Source of the DNA: Bradyrhizobium sp. WD16
Lineage (GTDB): Bacteria; Pseudomonadota; Alphaproteobacteria; Rhizobiales; Xanthobacteraceae
NCBI RefSeq assembly: GCF_024181725.1
Contig: NZ_CP028908.1
Coordinates: forward strand, 1,364,001-1,428,000
DNA length: 64,000 nt
Direction of reading: 5' to 3'
In this document: piece by piece, positions 25,656 to 35,024 of the stretch
How positions within the stretch are numbered: the stretch's first letter is position 1
How the letters are laid out: each line of letters opens with the position of its first letter
Position numbers and translations under genes: made by a program
The notes under the pieces: generated by a model
Told to the model about the DNA's origin: nothing
The model's database searches: none
Seen by the model: the letters and a program-made list of their open reading frames with translations, nothing else

Positions 25656-26947
25656 CGCAGGTTGAGGCGCAATCCCACCGAGCGCGCATGGGCGTCCAAC
25701 CCCTCGGCCTTGCCGAGCGTCATGGCGGCGGGTCCCAGAGCGCGCAGCTGATCCGGGCCGCACCGCAGGATCGACGTTCGCTTCATGAAGTCAAGCACGC
25801 CGAGCCCGGAGGAGAAGCGCGCCGAGCGCGCCGTCGGCAGCACGTGGTTGGAGCCGCCGACATAATCGCCGATCGCCTCGGGGGTGTGGCTGCCGAGGAA
25901 GATCGCGCCGGCATTGCGGATGCGCCCGGCCAGCGCCTCGGGATCGGCGGTCATGATCTCGAGATGCTCGGCGGCGATGGCGTCGGCGAGCGGCACCGCG
26001 TCGTCGAGCCTGCCGACGTGGATGATGGCGCCGAAATCGGTCCAGGAGGCGCGGGCGATCGCCGCGCGCGGCAGGGTGTTCAGCTGCGCCTCGACGGCGC
26101 GCTCGACCTGCGCGGCGAGCTCGGCGCTGTCGGTGATCAGGATCGACTGGGCATTGGCGTCGTGCTCGGCCTGGGCGAGCAGATCGGCGGCGATCCAGTC
26201 CGGATTGGCCGTGGCGTCGGCGATCACCAGCACCTCGGAGGGACCGGCGATCATGTCGATGCCGACCTGGCCGAACACCAGGCGCTTGGCGGCGGCGACA
26301 TAGGCGTTGCCGGGGCCGACGATCTTGGCCACCGGCCGGATGGTCGCGGTGCCGTAGGCCAGCGCCGCCACCGCCTGGGCACCGCCGACGCGGTAGATCT
26401 CGGTGACGCCGCCGAGCGCGGCGGCGGCCAGCACCAGCGGGTTGAGCCGGCCGTCGGGCGCCGGCACCACCATGACGAGACGATCGACGCCGGCGACCTT
26501 GGCCGGCACCGCATTCATCAGCACCGAGGACGGATAGGCGGCGGTGCCGCCGGGCACATAGAGCCCGACCGCGCCGATGGCGGTCCAGCGATGGCCGAGC
26601 TCGACTCCGAGCGCGTCGGTGAAGCGGTCGTCCTTCGGCAACTGGCGGCGATGGAACGCCTCGATGCGGTCGCGCGCCAGCTTGAGGGCGTCGAGCGTCG
26701 CGCTGTCGCAGAGCTTGACGGCGGCCTCGATCTCCGCCGCGGTCACCCGCAGCGCGGCGGCATCGAGTTCGAGCCGGTCATATTTAGCGGTCGCCTCGAT
26801 CAGCGCGGCATCGCCGCGCGCCACCACGTCACCGACGATGGTCCGCACGGTCGCCTCGATGTCGCTCGCCGCCTCGCGCTTGGTGGCGAGGAAGGCGCTG
26901 AAGCGCTCGGCGAAATCGGCGCTGGCGGAATCGATGCGGATCGGCAT
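25652..26947 (-). CDS. hisD: Histidinol dehydrogenase
   Basis: A 431-residue enzyme that carries out the last two steps of histidine synthesis (L-histidinol to L-histidine, NAD-dependent, zinc). Signatures include [22 protein letters not shown], split here as [13 protein letters not shown] and VLMNAVPA, then [23 protein letters not shown] and the C-terminal [11 protein letters not shown] with catalytic and zinc His/Glu residues. Length is normal. First of a coupled three-gene unit. Confidence 0.96.
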   Translation of the reverse strand: MPIRIDSASADFAERFSAFLATKREAASDIEATVRTIVGDVVARGDAALIEATAKYDRLELDAAALRVTAAEIEAAVKLCDSATLDALKLARDRIEAFHRRQLPKDDRFTDALGVELGHRWTAIGAVGLYVPGGTAAYPSSVLMNAVPAKVAGVDRLVMVVPAPDGRLNPLVLAAAALGGVTEIYRVGGAQAVAALAYGTATIRPVAKIVGPGNAYVAAAKRLVFGQVGIDMIAGPSEVLVIADATANPDWIAADLLAQAEHDANAQSILITDSAELAAQVERAVEAQLNTLPRAAIARASWTDFGAIIHVGRLDDAVPLADAIAAEHLEIMTADPEALAGRIRNAGAIFLGSHTPEAIGDYVGGSNHVLPTARSARFSSGLGVLDFMKRTSILRCGPDQLRALGPAAMTLGKAEGLDAHARSVGLRLNLR

Positions 26948-27365
26948 GGGAAGCGTCCCGGCTCGGCGAGGAAATGTGCGCTCCGACGTCCCCGTCGGAG
27001 GCCCTGCTCAATGGCGCGGCGGCCTGCCGCCGTCAACCCTTGGGACTCCCTCGACAAAGCCCCGCAAGGACGGAGGATCTTTCTGATTCGTCATGCCCGC
27101 GCTTGTCACCTGGAAGTCGATGGTTCCGACTTCCGGCATGGCACATCCTTTGCTGTCGTCATGCCCGGCCTTGTGCCGGGCATCCACGACTTTGCAGGCC
27201 ATCAACGAGAAAGACGTGGATGGTATAGCGATCCGGGCCTTGCCGGATCGCGTTCTTTTTCTCATGCCGGAAGTCGGAAACATCCGACTTCCGGTGACAA
27301 GCCCGGCCATGACGAAGGAGAGCTGATTCGTCAGCGGCGGCAATGATCTAACCGCGCAGCGACGG
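26948..27365. other. Intergenic region with rhizobial-type repeats
   Basis: No gene seen. It is filled by inverted-repeat modules from about 27089 to 27325. Confidence 0.75.
27089..27325. repeat. Composite inverted-repeat module (rhizobial intergenic repeat type)
   Basis: Contains GTCATGCCCGGCCTTGTGCC, the hairpin CCGGAAGTCGG-AAACAT-CCGACTTCCGG (27270-27298) and GATCCGGGCCTTGCCGGATC. Versions recur at about 40055-40145 and 51645-51880. Such modules are widespread in Bradyrhizobium relatives. Confidence 0.75.
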
Positions 27366-27854
27366 TCAACCCTCGCCGGCCGCCGGGGCTGCCGGCGCCG
27401 GGCCGGGCGGCACCGGCTCGCCCTCGCCCTCGTCGGCGCCGAGGTCGTCGGGGCCGAGATCGGCGAGCTCGCATTCCAGGCACTCGACGTCGAGGCGCAG
27501 GGCGCCGCCGCCGGCGAACAGCAGCAGCGCGCTGCCGCCGGGGGCTTCCGCCGGGTTGAACTCGATGCCGATCAGGTCGAGCACCGTCTCCGGGGCCGCC
27601 ATGTCGATATCGCGGGCCTTGCAGGCGAGGACGCGGTCGAAGCGCAGCGCCGAGATCAAGCGGTCGGGCTCGGGGATGCCGTTGAGGGTCTGGTCCCAGT
27701 CGACCCGGCGCATGCCGATGACGAGCCGCTTCTCGCGCTGGCGCCAGTGGATGTCGCCGACCGCGACGCGCGCATCCTGGACATGGGCCGAGATGACGCC
27801 GAGATCCTCGGGATCGAGCGCCGCCAGCCGCCGCCGTACCGGTGCCCGCGCCAT
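27366..27854 (-). CDS. DUF2948 family protein
   Basis: A 162-residue protein of DUF2948: LAALDPEDLGVISAHVQDARV near the start, DIHWRQREKRLVIGMRRVDW in the middle, and LDVECLECELADLG near residue 125, then an acidic Pro/Ala-rich tail. Function unknown; in alphaproteobacteria it is usually next to murA and hisD, as here. The ATG at 27854 is preferred over GTG 27860 by distance from an AGAAGGGG ribosome site. Confidence 0.85.
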   Translation of the reverse strand: MARAPVRRRLAALDPEDLGVISAHVQDARVAVGDIHWRQREKRLVIGMRRVDWDQTLNGIPEPDRLISALRFDRVLACKARDIDMAAPETVLDLIGIEFNPAEAPGGSALLLFAGGGALRLDVECLECELADLGPDDLGADEGEGEPVPPGPAPAAPAAGEG

Positions 27855-27869
27855 GACCACCCCTTCTGG

Positions 27870-29159
27870 TTACCCGCTGATACGCTCGATCGTGGCGCCG
27901 CAGGCGGACAGCTTGTCCTCGAGACGCTCGAAGCCGCGATCGAGATGATAGACGCGATTGACCATGGTCTCGCCCTCGGCGGCCAGCGCCGCGATCACCA
28001 GCGACACCGAGGCGCGCAGGTCGGTGGCCATCACCGGCGCGCCGCGCAGCTTGTCGATGCCCTCGATGGTGGCGGTCTCGCCGTCGAGCTGGATGCGGGC
28101 GCCGAAACGCGCCAGCTCCTGGACGTGCATGAAGCGGTTCTCGAAAATGGTCTCGGTGAGGTGCGAGGTGCCCTTGGCGCGGGTCATCAGCGCCATCAGC
28201 TGGGCCTGCAGGTCGGTGGGGAAGCCCGGGAACGGCGCGGTCGCCACATCCACCGGGCTGATGCCGGCGCCGTTGCGCGCGACGCGGATGCCCTCGTTGG
28301 TCGGGGTGATCGTGGTCCCGGCCTCGATCAACACGTCGAGGGCGGCCTGCAGCAGCTCCGGCCGCGCACCGGTGAGCAGCACGTCGCCGCCGGTCATCGC
28401 CACCGCCATGGCATAGGTGCCGGTCTCGATCCGGTCCGGCAGCACCTGGTGGCGGGCGCCGTGCAGCTTCTTGACGCCCTCGATGACGATGCGCGAGGTG
28501 CCGGCGCCCGAGATGCGCGCGCCCATCTTGTTGAGGCAGTCGGCGACGTCGGCGATCTCGGGCTCGCGCGCCGCGTTGGTGATCACCGTGGTGCCGCGGG
28601 CGAGCGAGGCCGCCATCATCGCCACATGGGTGCCGCTGACCGTGACCTTGGGGAAATCGATCCCGGCGCCGGTCAGGCCGTCCGGCGCGGAGGCGACCAC
28701 ATAGCCGGCATCGATGGCGAGCTTGGCGCCGAGCTTATCCAGCGCCATGATCAGCAGGTCGACCGGCCGCGTGCCGATGGCGCAGCCGCCCGGCAGCGAG
28801 ACCTTGGCCTCGCGGCAGCGGGCGATCAGCGGCGCGATCACCCAGAAGCTCGCCCGCATCTTCGAGACGAGCTCGTAGGGCGCGGTGGTGTCGATGATGT
28901 TGGCGGCGGAAATGTGCAGGGTCTGGCCCTGGTATTCATGATCGCCGGGGCGCTTGCCCGCGCTCATGATGTCGACGCCGTGGTTGCCGAGGATGCGCTG
29001 GAGCAGGGCGACGTCGGCGAGCCGCGGCACGTTGTCGAGGATCAGCGTCTCGTCGGTGAGCAGGGCTGCGATCATCAGCGGCAACGCAGCGTTCTTGGCG
29101 CCGGAAATCGGGATCACGCCATTGAGCTGGTTCCCGCCGACGATGCGAATCCGATCCAT
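27870..29159 (-). CDS. murA: UDP-N-acetylglucosamine 1-carboxyvinyltransferase
   Basis: A 429-residue MurA, the first committed enzyme of peptidoglycan synthesis (transfer of enolpyruvyl from PEP to UDP-GlcNAc). It opens [20 protein letters not shown] with GAKNAALP, and the active-site Cys is in the loop [13 protein letters not shown] near residue 117, so fosfomycin sensitivity is expected from this residue. ATG 29159 is the conserved start; the open frame continues upstream without homology. Confidence 0.97.
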   Translation of the reverse strand: MDRIRIVGGNQLNGVIPISGAKNAALPLMIAALLTDETLILDNVPRLADVALLQRILGNHGVDIMSAGKRPGDHEYQGQTLHISAANIIDTTAPYELVSKMRASFWVIAPLIARCREAKVSLPGGCAIGTRPVDLLIMALDKLGAKLAIDAGYVVASAPDGLTGAGIDFPKVTVSGTHVAMMAASLARGTTVITNAAREPEIADVADCLNKMGARISGAGTSRIVIEGVKKLHGARHQVLPDRIETGTYAMAVAMTGGDVLLTGARPELLQAALDVLIEAGTTITPTNEGIRVARNGAGISPVDVATAPFPGFPTDLQAQLMALMTRAKGTSHLTETIFENRFMHVQELARFGARIQLDGETATIEGIDKLRGAPVMATDLRASVSLVIAALAAEGETMVNRVYHLDRGFERLEDKLSACGATIERISG

Positions 29160-29412
29160 GCCGCCCCCAAAAAGCCCTGTCGCAAACCCGTTCGCGCCGA
29201 TTTCCCCGGCGAACGGGTTCCCCGCAGACTGCCCGGCGGGGCAGAGCCGCGCCGGTCCCATTACGCGCCCGACACCCCCATTGCAAAAGGTTTCCGTTGC
29301 GCCGGCGCGGCTGGACGGGAACAGCTGTGGTCCCAAGCTATTGCGGCGAAAGTCGGGTGCGGCGGCGGTGGCGACGATGCCGGGCACGCGCGGCGGTATC
29401 GACGTAGCCGGC

Positions 29413-29595
29413 TCAGTCCTCGTCCGCCCCCTCGCCGTCCCGCCCTTGCGAATCGTCCGCCCCCGGTTCGGTGCGGCCGCGCGCCTGGGCCTTGCGGCGC
29501 TTGAGGTTTTCGCGAAGCGCGGCGCGGAGGCGCTCCTTGCGGCGATCTTTCGGGCCGGCGTCCTTCGACGGCGTGCGGGCGGAAGGTGTGGTCAT
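29413..29595 (-). CDS. Small basic conserved protein
   Basis: A 60-residue, strongly charged protein. The core [20 protein letters not shown] is a motif I associate with short conserved proteins next to murA in Bradyrhizobium relatives, but I cannot name a function. The tail is acidic. It is 253 bases upstream of murA on the same strand. Confidence 0.6.
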   Translation of the reverse strand: MTTPSARTPSKDAGPKDRRKERLRAALRENLKRRKAQARGRTEPGADDSQGRDGEGADED

Positions 29596-29701
29596 GGCAT
29601 CGATCGGCGGTTCCCCCCCGCGACGGGCGAAGGGCTGTGGTCACGGGAATATGGTAATATCTAACATGATCGCCCGTGGTGCTGAACCAGGAGCCTGCCC
29701 C

Positions 29702-30145
29702 GTGAGCCCTTCCTCATCGACCCTGGCCCCCGCCGCGCGCGCCACCCTCGACCGCTGGTACGGCTTCGTCAAAAGCGGCGATGCGGCCGACTTGTCGCCG
29801 CTGCTCGCCAAAGACATCGTGTTCCGCTCGCCGTTCGTCCACAACCCGCTGCCGGGCCACGCCGCAGCCCTCCTGACCCTCACCACCGTGTCGAAAATAT
29901 TCGAGGATTTTCAATACCATCGCGAGTTCGTCGCCGGCCCTCGCGACGCCGCGCTGGAGTTCTCCGGCCACATCGGCGACTGGCAGCTCAAGGGCATCGA
30001 CCTCGTCCGCTTCAACGACGCCGGCGAGATGGTCGAGTTCGAGGTGATGATTCGCCCGTTCAAGGCGCTGCAGGCGCTCGGCGACGCCATGACCGCGCGG
30101 ATCGGGCCGCAGCTCGCCGCCTTCAAGGCCGGCGCCAAGGCCTGA
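29702..30145 (+). CDS. NTF2-like / SnoaL-like protein
   Basis: A 147-residue protein with the NTF2-like fold pattern: an initial helix (ATLDRWYGFVKSGDAADLSPL), then IVFRSPFVHNP and the terminal beta segment DAGEMVEFEVMIRPFKALQAL. Such proteins bind small ligands or act as hydratases/isomerases; no substrate can be assigned. GTG 29702 is the start, with AGGAG nine bases upstream. Confidence 0.75.
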   Translation: MSPSSSTLAPAARATLDRWYGFVKSGDAADLSPLLAKDIVFRSPFVHNPLPGHAAALLTLTTVSKIFEDFQYHREFVAGPRDAALEFSGHIGDWQLKGIDLVRFNDAGEMVEFEVMIRPFKALQALGDAMTARIGPQLAAFKAGAKA

Positions 30146-30305
30146 AGTTGCCTGCCCGGCCGGGGCGTGGGGGCCAAAGGGTCAAGAAGGTGATTTCTGG
30201 TGCCGCGGGCGGCTTGCGCCGCCGGGGCGCTTGTGGCAAGGATCGCCGCGCCGTAGCGGGGCTGCCGGGACTTTGCTCCCGAACGATCCCCCGCCTTTCG
30301 GACCT

Positions 30306-30380
30306 GCTGCCGTAGCTCAGTGGTAGAGCACTCCATTGGTAATGGAGAGGTCGACAGTTCAATCCTGTCTGGCAGCACCA
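30306..30380 (+). tRNA. tRNA-Thr (anticodon GGT), island integration site
   Basis: A 75-base cloverleaf with encoded CCA: acceptor GCTGCCG/TGGCAGC, D arm GCTC..GAGC, anticodon stem CTCCA/TGGAG around TTGGTAA, T arm GACAG..CTGTC. Its 3' end from the T stem onward is duplicated at 37970, marking it as the attachment site of the genomic island. Confidence 0.96.
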
Positions 30381-30406
30381 TCCCTTTTCTTTGAAAGATC
30401 GTAGCC
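30354..30406 (+). repeat. attL: left copy of 53-bp island direct repeat
   Basis: Starts in the T stem of tRNA-Thr and continues 26 bases past its CCA end. Identical over 53 bases to 37970-38022. This placement is typical of tyrosine-recombinase islands. Confidence 0.93.
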
Positions 30407-30474
30407 TATTGGAAGGCTTGAGCTTTTCGCGCCGCCCCTGTTACACACGGGCGTTGCACGAAGGTTCGGAGAAT

Positions 30475-30932
30475 GGGCCCGCCCTACGAAGCCCTCCGGC
30501 TCCGACAACTGGTATTTCCGAAGGCTCATCCCGGCTGATGTCCAAGCGATCTTGGCGAAGGCTGCCGAAGGCCCAGCGACCACCGCACCGGTACAAAGGC
30601 CACACCAGCATCTCGCTCAGAACAGCGGATCGCTCTGTTGCCAAGGCGAGATGTCCCGATATCGCCGCACAGGTCGAGCGCACCATCGCGACGCTCCGCG
30701 CTGGCCTTACGCCGCTCAGCGTCAAACAAATCAGCGCACTCACCGGCGAACTCTACATGGGTCATTGCCGAAGCCCTTGAGGGCACGTCTGTCGTAACTG
30801 CTGCGCAGTGGTCCCGTGTAGCCGAAGTGAACCAGCAAGTTCGTCGCGGTGAGTACGGTACGGTAGCCAAGCTGGGCATCCATAAGTCCTCACCGGTTCG
30901 TATCCGCACCTCTATCGAGCAACGCTTCGGCC
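30475..30932 (+). pseudogene. Decayed tyrosine recombinase, N-terminal part
   Basis: Translation across frames gives an integrase N-terminus: one frame reads PSGSDNWYFRRLIPADVQ (about 30490-30545), a second PHRYKGHTSISLRTADRSVA and DIAAQVERTIATLRAGL (about 30565-30720), a third AEALEGTSVVTAAQW and YGTVAKLGIHKS (about 30768-30890). At least two frameshifts break it, and the catalytic domain with the Arg and Tyr residues is absent. Orientation and position next to attL fit the original island integrase. Confidence 0.75.
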
Positions 30933-31529
30933 CAACAGGAAGCCGTGCGCAACTATCTCAACGGTGGCCAATGGTCGCTCGCGGTAGCGTTCACCGAGGT
31001 GGAGAGCGGCAAGAGAGATGAAAACCACCCTCAGCTCGCCAGGGCCCTACAGACGTGCCGCGTCTATGGTGCCAAGCTCCTCATCGCCAAGCTCGACCGG
31101 TTGTCTCGCGACGCGCATTTCCTACTCGGGCTGGAGAAGGCTGGCGCAGACTTCGTTGCCGCTGACATGCCGCATGCAAACCGACTCACCGTAGGCATAA
31201 CGGCAATGGTGGCAGACGAGGAGCGCCGTGCGATCTCAGACCGTACTAAGGCCGCCCTCGCAGCGGCCAAGAGGCGCGGCGTCGAGCTGGGCGGCGATAG
31301 GGGTGCCCGGCTCTCGCGTGCCGCACGGAAGGCTGGCCGGGATGCGCAAATGGCTCGTGCTAACAACCGAGCCGCTGACCTCGCGCACATAATTCGGGAC
31401 TTACAAGCCAGCGGCGTAACCTCGCTCAGCGGCATCGCGAGAACACTCACCGAACGGCGTGTCCCCACGGCTCGCGGCTCAAGTGAGTGGACTGCGGTGC
31501 AGGTGGCGCGGACTGTGGCGCGGCTGTAG
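30929..31529 (+). pseudogene. Serine recombinase lacking its catalytic N-terminus
   Basis: The frame reads AQQEAVRNYLNGGQWSLAV from about 30929, which is the interior of a resolvase-type domain, then LLIAKLDRLSRDAHFLLGLE, FVAADMPHANRLTVGI, ERRAISDRTKAALAAAKRRG and a recombinase-like C-terminal region (to the TAG at 31529). The first strand with the catalytic Ser is missing; it is replaced by the end of the tyrosine recombinase fragment. A start at 30945 could still make a truncated protein, but recombination activity is not expected. Confidence 0.75.
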
Positions 31530-31713
31530 CGGCCCGCCGAGGGTCGGCCATTGCGGGCGACCCTGCTGGAGGCTCCGTCGCCGCTGCGCATATTCATTTT
31601 TATGCGGCTCCATCAGTGTTTTTGTTACCCGGCGCATGGCCCCCCTCTCGCGAAGTTCGTATTTCTTGAAGGGACGACCTTACGTTGCTACAAGCAGAGC
31701 CGGGGGATTTGCA

Positions 31714-33777
31714 ATGGTCGTCTTAACTCTCAAGGCCAAGAACGATCATCTACAAAGGGTCGCGAGCACCCGCGACAACATCAAGGCCATTGCAGAATAT
31801 GTTTGGAACGCGCTGGACGCCGACGCCACCGAGATAAATGTCGAACTCAGCCGCACACCGCTAGGCGGGATTGTCGGTATTGTAGTTCGTGACAACGGAT
31901 CGGGCATCTCACAGAGCCGCGCCGAACACGACTTCGAGAGCCTTGGCGAATCCTGGAAACTCCATACTCCAAGAACACCCAAACGCGGACGGGCGATACA
32001 CGGGAAAGAAGGTCAAGGAAGACTGCGCTTCTATTCGCTCGCGCAAAGGGCTCAATGGACGTCAATTTATGAAGCCAAAGAGGGCCATTTCCAGATCAAA
32101 ATCGAGATAGATGCTAATCATCTACAAAACAGCTCCGTGTCGGAGCCGATCTCCGTTTCGGCCGACGAACCGACAGGCACGGTCGTTGAGCTGTCACCGC
32201 TGAAAAACACCTTCGATTGGCTTGGCGGCGATGACGCTCGATCGGAATTTGATTCAACGTTCGCGCCCTACATTCTGCAATACCCCGATGTTAAGATCGT
32301 CTACGATCAACATCCAGTTGATCCGACGAAGACCATCGAGCATTCATATCAATTTCCATCCCAGCCGATTATCTGCTCTGGCCGCACAGTTAGGGATCTT
32401 ACGCTGCGCGTCATCGAGTGGAAGTCGCATGTTGCTGAACGTAAGATCTACTTCGGCGGTGAAGCAGGGGTCGTCCTTGGCTCGTTGCCCGCAAGCGTCA
32501 CAGCGCCGGACTTCAACTTTTCGGCTTATGCTTATACGCCCTTCTTCAACGAAATCGCGAAGGCTAATCTTCTCGAATTCGACGGCGGGCTCACAGACCC
32601 CGCCTTCGCGAGGGTGCTGGAGTACATTCGAGATACTTTGGGCGACTACTTTCGCGCCCGGAAGGCCGAAAAGTCTGGTGAGCTTATCCAAGAACTGAAA
32701 GATGCCGGCGTCTATCCTTACGAAGGAGACCCTCGCGATGAAATTGAGCGACATGAACGGCAAGTCTTCGATATCGCTACGCACGCCGCTGTTTCATATT
32801 CAAAAGACTTCAAGAAGGCCGACAATCCTCTAAAGAAAATCGCACTCGGCTTATTGAAAGAAGCACTGAAAAATAATCCGGAGTCGGTGACACGAATCCT
32901 CAAAGCGGTCTTTAATCTTCCCAAAGTCCGGCAGGACGAGTTCTCTCAGCTGCTAGAGAGAACAGAGCTGGGCAACATCATTTCGGCATCCAGCTTGGTT
33001 GCGAACCGGATAGTCGCGCTGGAGGTTCTTCGCGAGATCGTTTTCGAACCAAAGCATCGAAATACGATCAAGGAGCGAGGCGAACTCGATGCGCTCGTTC
33101 GAGACAACACGTGGATATTCGGCGAAGGGTTTCACCTAACAATGGCAGAAGCGGGCCTGACCAAAATTATGGACCGTGTGTCGGACGAGCTTGCGTTAAA
33201 GCGAAAGCGAGGCGCCAAAGTTCGTAAGCCGGACGGACGAATTGGCCGGATCGATTCATTCTTGGGACGAGTAGTTCCCAGAGAGAACGCCAACCAACAT
33301 GAGTATCTTCTCATCGAACTGAAGCGCCCGTCTTTGGAAATAGGCCGAAAAGAGGTCGATCAACTTGAGGACTATGTGAACGCAATTCTAGCTCAACCGG
33401 ATTTCGTCAACACCTCCACTCAGTGGCACTTTTTCCTCGTGACGACGAAGTACGACGACGTGGTCGGGCAGCGCATCACTCAAGAAAACCGTCCGGCGGG
33501 ACTTTTTATCGACAAACCTAATCACCGAGTATGGATCAAGTCTTGGGCCGAGCTGATTCGCGAGTGCGACGCGCGGCTTAAATTTGTGCAAGAGAAGCTT
33601 CGCATTGAGGTTTCGACCGAAGAGATTCAGGAAAGGATTGCTCGGCTCAAGGCCTCGGTCTTGAAATCACCCGATCAATCGCAATTTGATCAGCAGCGAA
33701 CGGGCGAGCCTTCGTTCGAATTCGACAATACGGCCCCGGTTAGCGGCAATGGTCAGCAACCTCAGCCCAATTCATAG
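31714..33777 (+). CDS. GHKL (Hsp90/MutL-like) ATPase with C-terminal PD-(D/E)XK-like nuclease domain
   Basis: A 687-residue protein. N-terminal GHKL ATPase: N-box AEYVWNALDADA (Glu28, Asn33), ATP motif VVRDNGSGIS near residue 60 and a Gly-rich lid HGKEGQGRLRFYS near 92-104. A long middle region follows, then a C-terminal domain with IGRIDSFLG (Asp514) and LLIELKRPSLE (Glu535, Lys537) and VDQLEDYVNAI: a D...ExK nuclease pattern like DUF4263/Shedu proteins. GHKL-nuclease fusions are known in conflict systems (MORC-like). ATG 31714 follows a CGGGGG run. First intact gene of the island cassette; the frame upstream of 31714 is not homologous. DNA-sensing nuclease is my inference. Confidence 0.75.
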   Translation: MVVLTLKAKNDHLQRVASTRDNIKAIAEYVWNALDADATEINVELSRTPLGGIVGIVVRDNGSGISQSRAEHDFESLGESWKLHTPRTPKRGRAIHGKEGQGRLRFYSLAQRAQWTSIYEAKEGHFQIKIEIDANHLQNSSVSEPISVSADEPTGTVVELSPLKNTFDWLGGDDARSEFDSTFAPYILQYPDVKIVYDQHPVDPTKTIEHSYQFPSQPIICSGRTVRDLTLRVIEWKSHVAERKIYFGGEAGVVLGSLPASVTAPDFNFSAYAYTPFFNEIAKANLLEFDGGLTDPAFARVLEYIRDTLGDYFRARKAEKSGELIQELKDAGVYPYEGDPRDEIERHERQVFDIATHAAVSYSKDFKKADNPLKKIALGLLKEALKNNPESVTRILKAVFNLPKVRQDEFSQLLERTELGNIISASSLVANRIVALEVLREIVFEPKHRNTIKERGELDALVRDNTWIFGEGFHLTMAEAGLTKIMDRVSDELALKRKRGAKVRKPDGRIGRIDSFLGRVVPRENANQHEYLLIELKRPSLEIGRKEVDQLEDYVNAILAQPDFVNTSTQWHFFLVTTKYDDVVGQRITQENRPAGLFIDKPNHRVWIKSWAELIRECDARLKFVQEKLRIEVSTEEIQERIARLKASVLKSPDQSQFDQQRTGEPSFEFDNTAPVSGNGQQPQPNS

Positions 33778-33828
33778 AACTCCGCCCACTCGCCGCTCTC
33801 GAACTTATGCATCCAGCCCCGGCCTCGA

Positions 33829-35010
33829 ATGAAACCAACTAGTGCACAAACATTCCTGGCTCGGTTGGCACTCACCAGCTCTGATTCGATACGGCCCGAT
33901 GCGGCGAGCTTCTTTGCTCTCATCTCTTGCAGCAAGAGCAAGGGCGGTCACAAAGACATTGCGCGGGACATGTACGTATCCCCCCTGTATCGCAAGTCGG
34001 TTCAACTTGCCGAGCTTTGGGGCGTGCCATTCTACATTTTGTCGGCGAAGTACGGCCTGCTGCGTCCCGACGAGCTGATAGAGCCTTACGAGCAGACCCT
34101 TAAGTCAGCAACCAAGAAGGAAAGGCAGGAGTGGGCTCAGCGAGTAGACAAGCAACTACGCGAGCTTCCGCGCAAGGAGTTTATCGTACTCGCTGGTGAC
34201 GACTATTTTGCTCCGCTCGTTGAGGCAGGCAGCCGCGATCCATTGAACTATTTCGCGCCGATGCGCTCTTTATCGCTAGGAACACGCCTCGCCTATCTTA
34301 ATGAGGCACTCAAGATTGAACGGAGGAGCGCTGCGGTCAGAGCAGCGTATGAACTTTTTGAAAAGATGTCAGCATCGCAGATGCCGCCCCGCCTCAGCGA
34401 CTTACTAACGAGCGACCTTCCGACGCACGGAGTGTACTTCTTCTTCGACGAGTCGGAGACGACTAGATTTTCAACGATCATTCCACGACTTGTTCGCATC
34501 GGCACACATGGAATTTCTGCGGGATCGACAGCCACTCTCAGAAACCGACTACGAACTCATTTCGGAACGAGGGCGGGACAGGGCAATCATCGAGCCTCAG
34601 TGTTCCGCCTTCACGTTGGCCGCGCCCTCATTGAGCGTGATAACCTCCAAGGTCAATTTCCGGATTGGGGCAAAGGACAATCCGCTCCCCGAGAGATCAC
34701 CGATCGCGAAGCCGCTCTAGAGGCCAAAGTCTCTCAATACATCGGAAATCTTCGTGTCCTCGCTATTCCGGTTATCGACACGGCCGGCAAGAGCAGCATG
34801 CGAGCAACGGTAGAGCGGCAATTCATCGCGATGTTCACCGAACACCTTTGCGCACTTGAATCCGGTAGCCCGAATTGGCTCGGGAAGTTCTCTGACAAGC
34901 CGAGCATCAAAGAAACGGGTCTTTGGAATGTTCGGGACGTTGGCGAACAATACGACTTGAAGTTCATGACGTTGCTTGAAGCATATTTGAACAAGAGCAG
35001 TCACCGCTAG
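33829..35010 (+). CDS. DUF6884-like domain fused to GIY-YIG nuclease-like domain
   Basis: A 393-residue protein. Residues about 28-180 match the DUF6884/YaaA-like pattern: ALISCSKSKGGHKDIARDMY, FYILSAKYGLLRPDE, IEPYEQTL and FIVLAGDDYFAPL. Residues about 200-385 look like a GIY-YIG nuclease: HGVYFFFDE ... RLVRIGTHG ... TLRNRLRTHF, and a later Glu in VERQFIAMF. The CSxSK motif recalls the Cys-x3-Lys core of archaeosine synthase ArcS, which acts on preQ0, notable with queC in the same operon, but that link is speculative. It is 51 bases after the GHKL gene and 14 bases before the SIR2 gene. Confidence 0.7.
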   Translation: MKPTSAQTFLARLALTSSDSIRPDAASFFALISCSKSKGGHKDIARDMYVSPLYRKSVQLAELWGVPFYILSAKYGLLRPDELIEPYEQTLKSATKKERQEWAQRVDKQLRELPRKEFIVLAGDDYFAPLVEAGSRDPLNYFAPMRSLSLGTRLAYLNEALKIERRSAAVRAAYELFEKMSASQMPPRLSDLLTSDLPTHGVYFFFDESETTRFSTIIPRLVRIGTHGISAGSTATLRNRLRTHFGTRAGQGNHRASVFRLHVGRALIERDNLQGQFPDWGKGQSAPREITDREAALEAKVSQYIGNLRVLAIPVIDTAGKSSMRATVERQFIAMFTEHLCALESGSPNWLGKFSDKPSIKETGLWNVRDVGEQYDLKFMTLLEAYLNKSSHR

Positions 35011-35024
35011 CAGCAGAGAATCAC

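Noticed and set aside
30391-30780. A 129-codon intact protein beside tRNA-Thr
   Set aside because: It is one frame of a frameshifted tyrosine recombinase; its first part is not integrase-like and it stops before the rest of the domain.
31459-31713. Upstream extension of the GHKL ATPase frame
   Set aside because: The extension overlaps the serine recombinase fragment, is Arg/Cys-rich, and has no family match; ATG 31714 with a G-rich ribosome site begins the conserved part.
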